Assembly (NCBI GenBank): GCA_025352185.1
Contig: JANXTV010000401.1
Coordinates: 1-6,326, forward strand
Source: Oligoflexia bacterium
GTDB taxonomy: Bacteria > Bdellovibrionota > UBA1018
DNA length: 6,326 nt
Direction of reading: 5' to 3'
Under the pieces are notes generated by a model that saw only the letters and a list, made by a program, of their open reading frames with translations, did no database searches and had not been told where the DNA came from. Below are positions 6,256 to 6,326 of the stretch, one piece after another (the stretch's first letter is position 1; each line of letters starts with the position of its first letter). A program made the translations under genes and the position numbers.

Positions 6256-6326
6256 CGCAAGATGCGGTCGCTTTATGTTCATTTTCCGTTTTGTGAGTCG
6301 AAGTGCCACTACTGCGACTTTTACTC

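Noticed and set aside
6214..6309. Upstream starts (GTG 6309, ATG 6282) for the M16 peptidase
   Set aside because: The extra residues do not resemble M16 sequence or a convincing signal peptide, and no Shine-Dalgarno is seen. The frame is open to the edge, so this cannot be fully excluded.

Overview
The window is ordinary chromosomal-looking DNA: six protein genes packed tightly, with no RNA gene, mobile element, CRISPR array or phage gene seen. Base composition looks middling, and codons rich in CG, TTCG and CTC run through all genes. The gene set (two lineage-specific exported proteins, a helical protein with a GDVSLY...GFF...YYIDMGG core, a fused M16 peptidase and a MarC-family protein) suggests a Gram-negative of the Bdellovibrionota/Oligoflexia or another former deltaproteobacterial group. 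That placement is inference from protein flavour only.

Layout. (1) Positions 1-876, minus: the first 292 codons of a secreted protein that leaves the window still open. It has a clear signal peptide and a GIEAEYG segment faintly like the first strand of amidoligases. (2) 996-1607, minus: a 203-residue helical protein of unknown function with the best promoter and ribosome binding site in the window. (3) 1608-1684: a compact divergent promoter region. (4) 1685-2341, plus: an exported or membrane-anchored protein of unknown function. It overlaps by 14 nt (5) 2328-2879, plus: a DUF1905 plus YdeI/OmdA-like protein. (6) 2887-3489, minus: a MarC-family membrane protein, convergent with (5). (7) 3511-6213, minus: a full-length two-domain M16 zinc metallopeptidase lying 21 nt upstream of marC, so (7) and (6) form a likely two-gene operon.

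How they fit together. Three transcription units are apparent: the plus-strand pair 1685-2879, the minus-strand pair 6213-2887, and the 203-residue gene, which may read on into the secreted-protein gene. The plus-strand and minus-strand pairs collide with only 7 nt between their stop codons and no visible terminator. I see no multi-gene system of a recognisable new type. The most useful points are the partial gene at the left edge, the apparently leaderless starts at 1685 and 6213 with the same -10-to-start spacing, and the packed divergent promoter.
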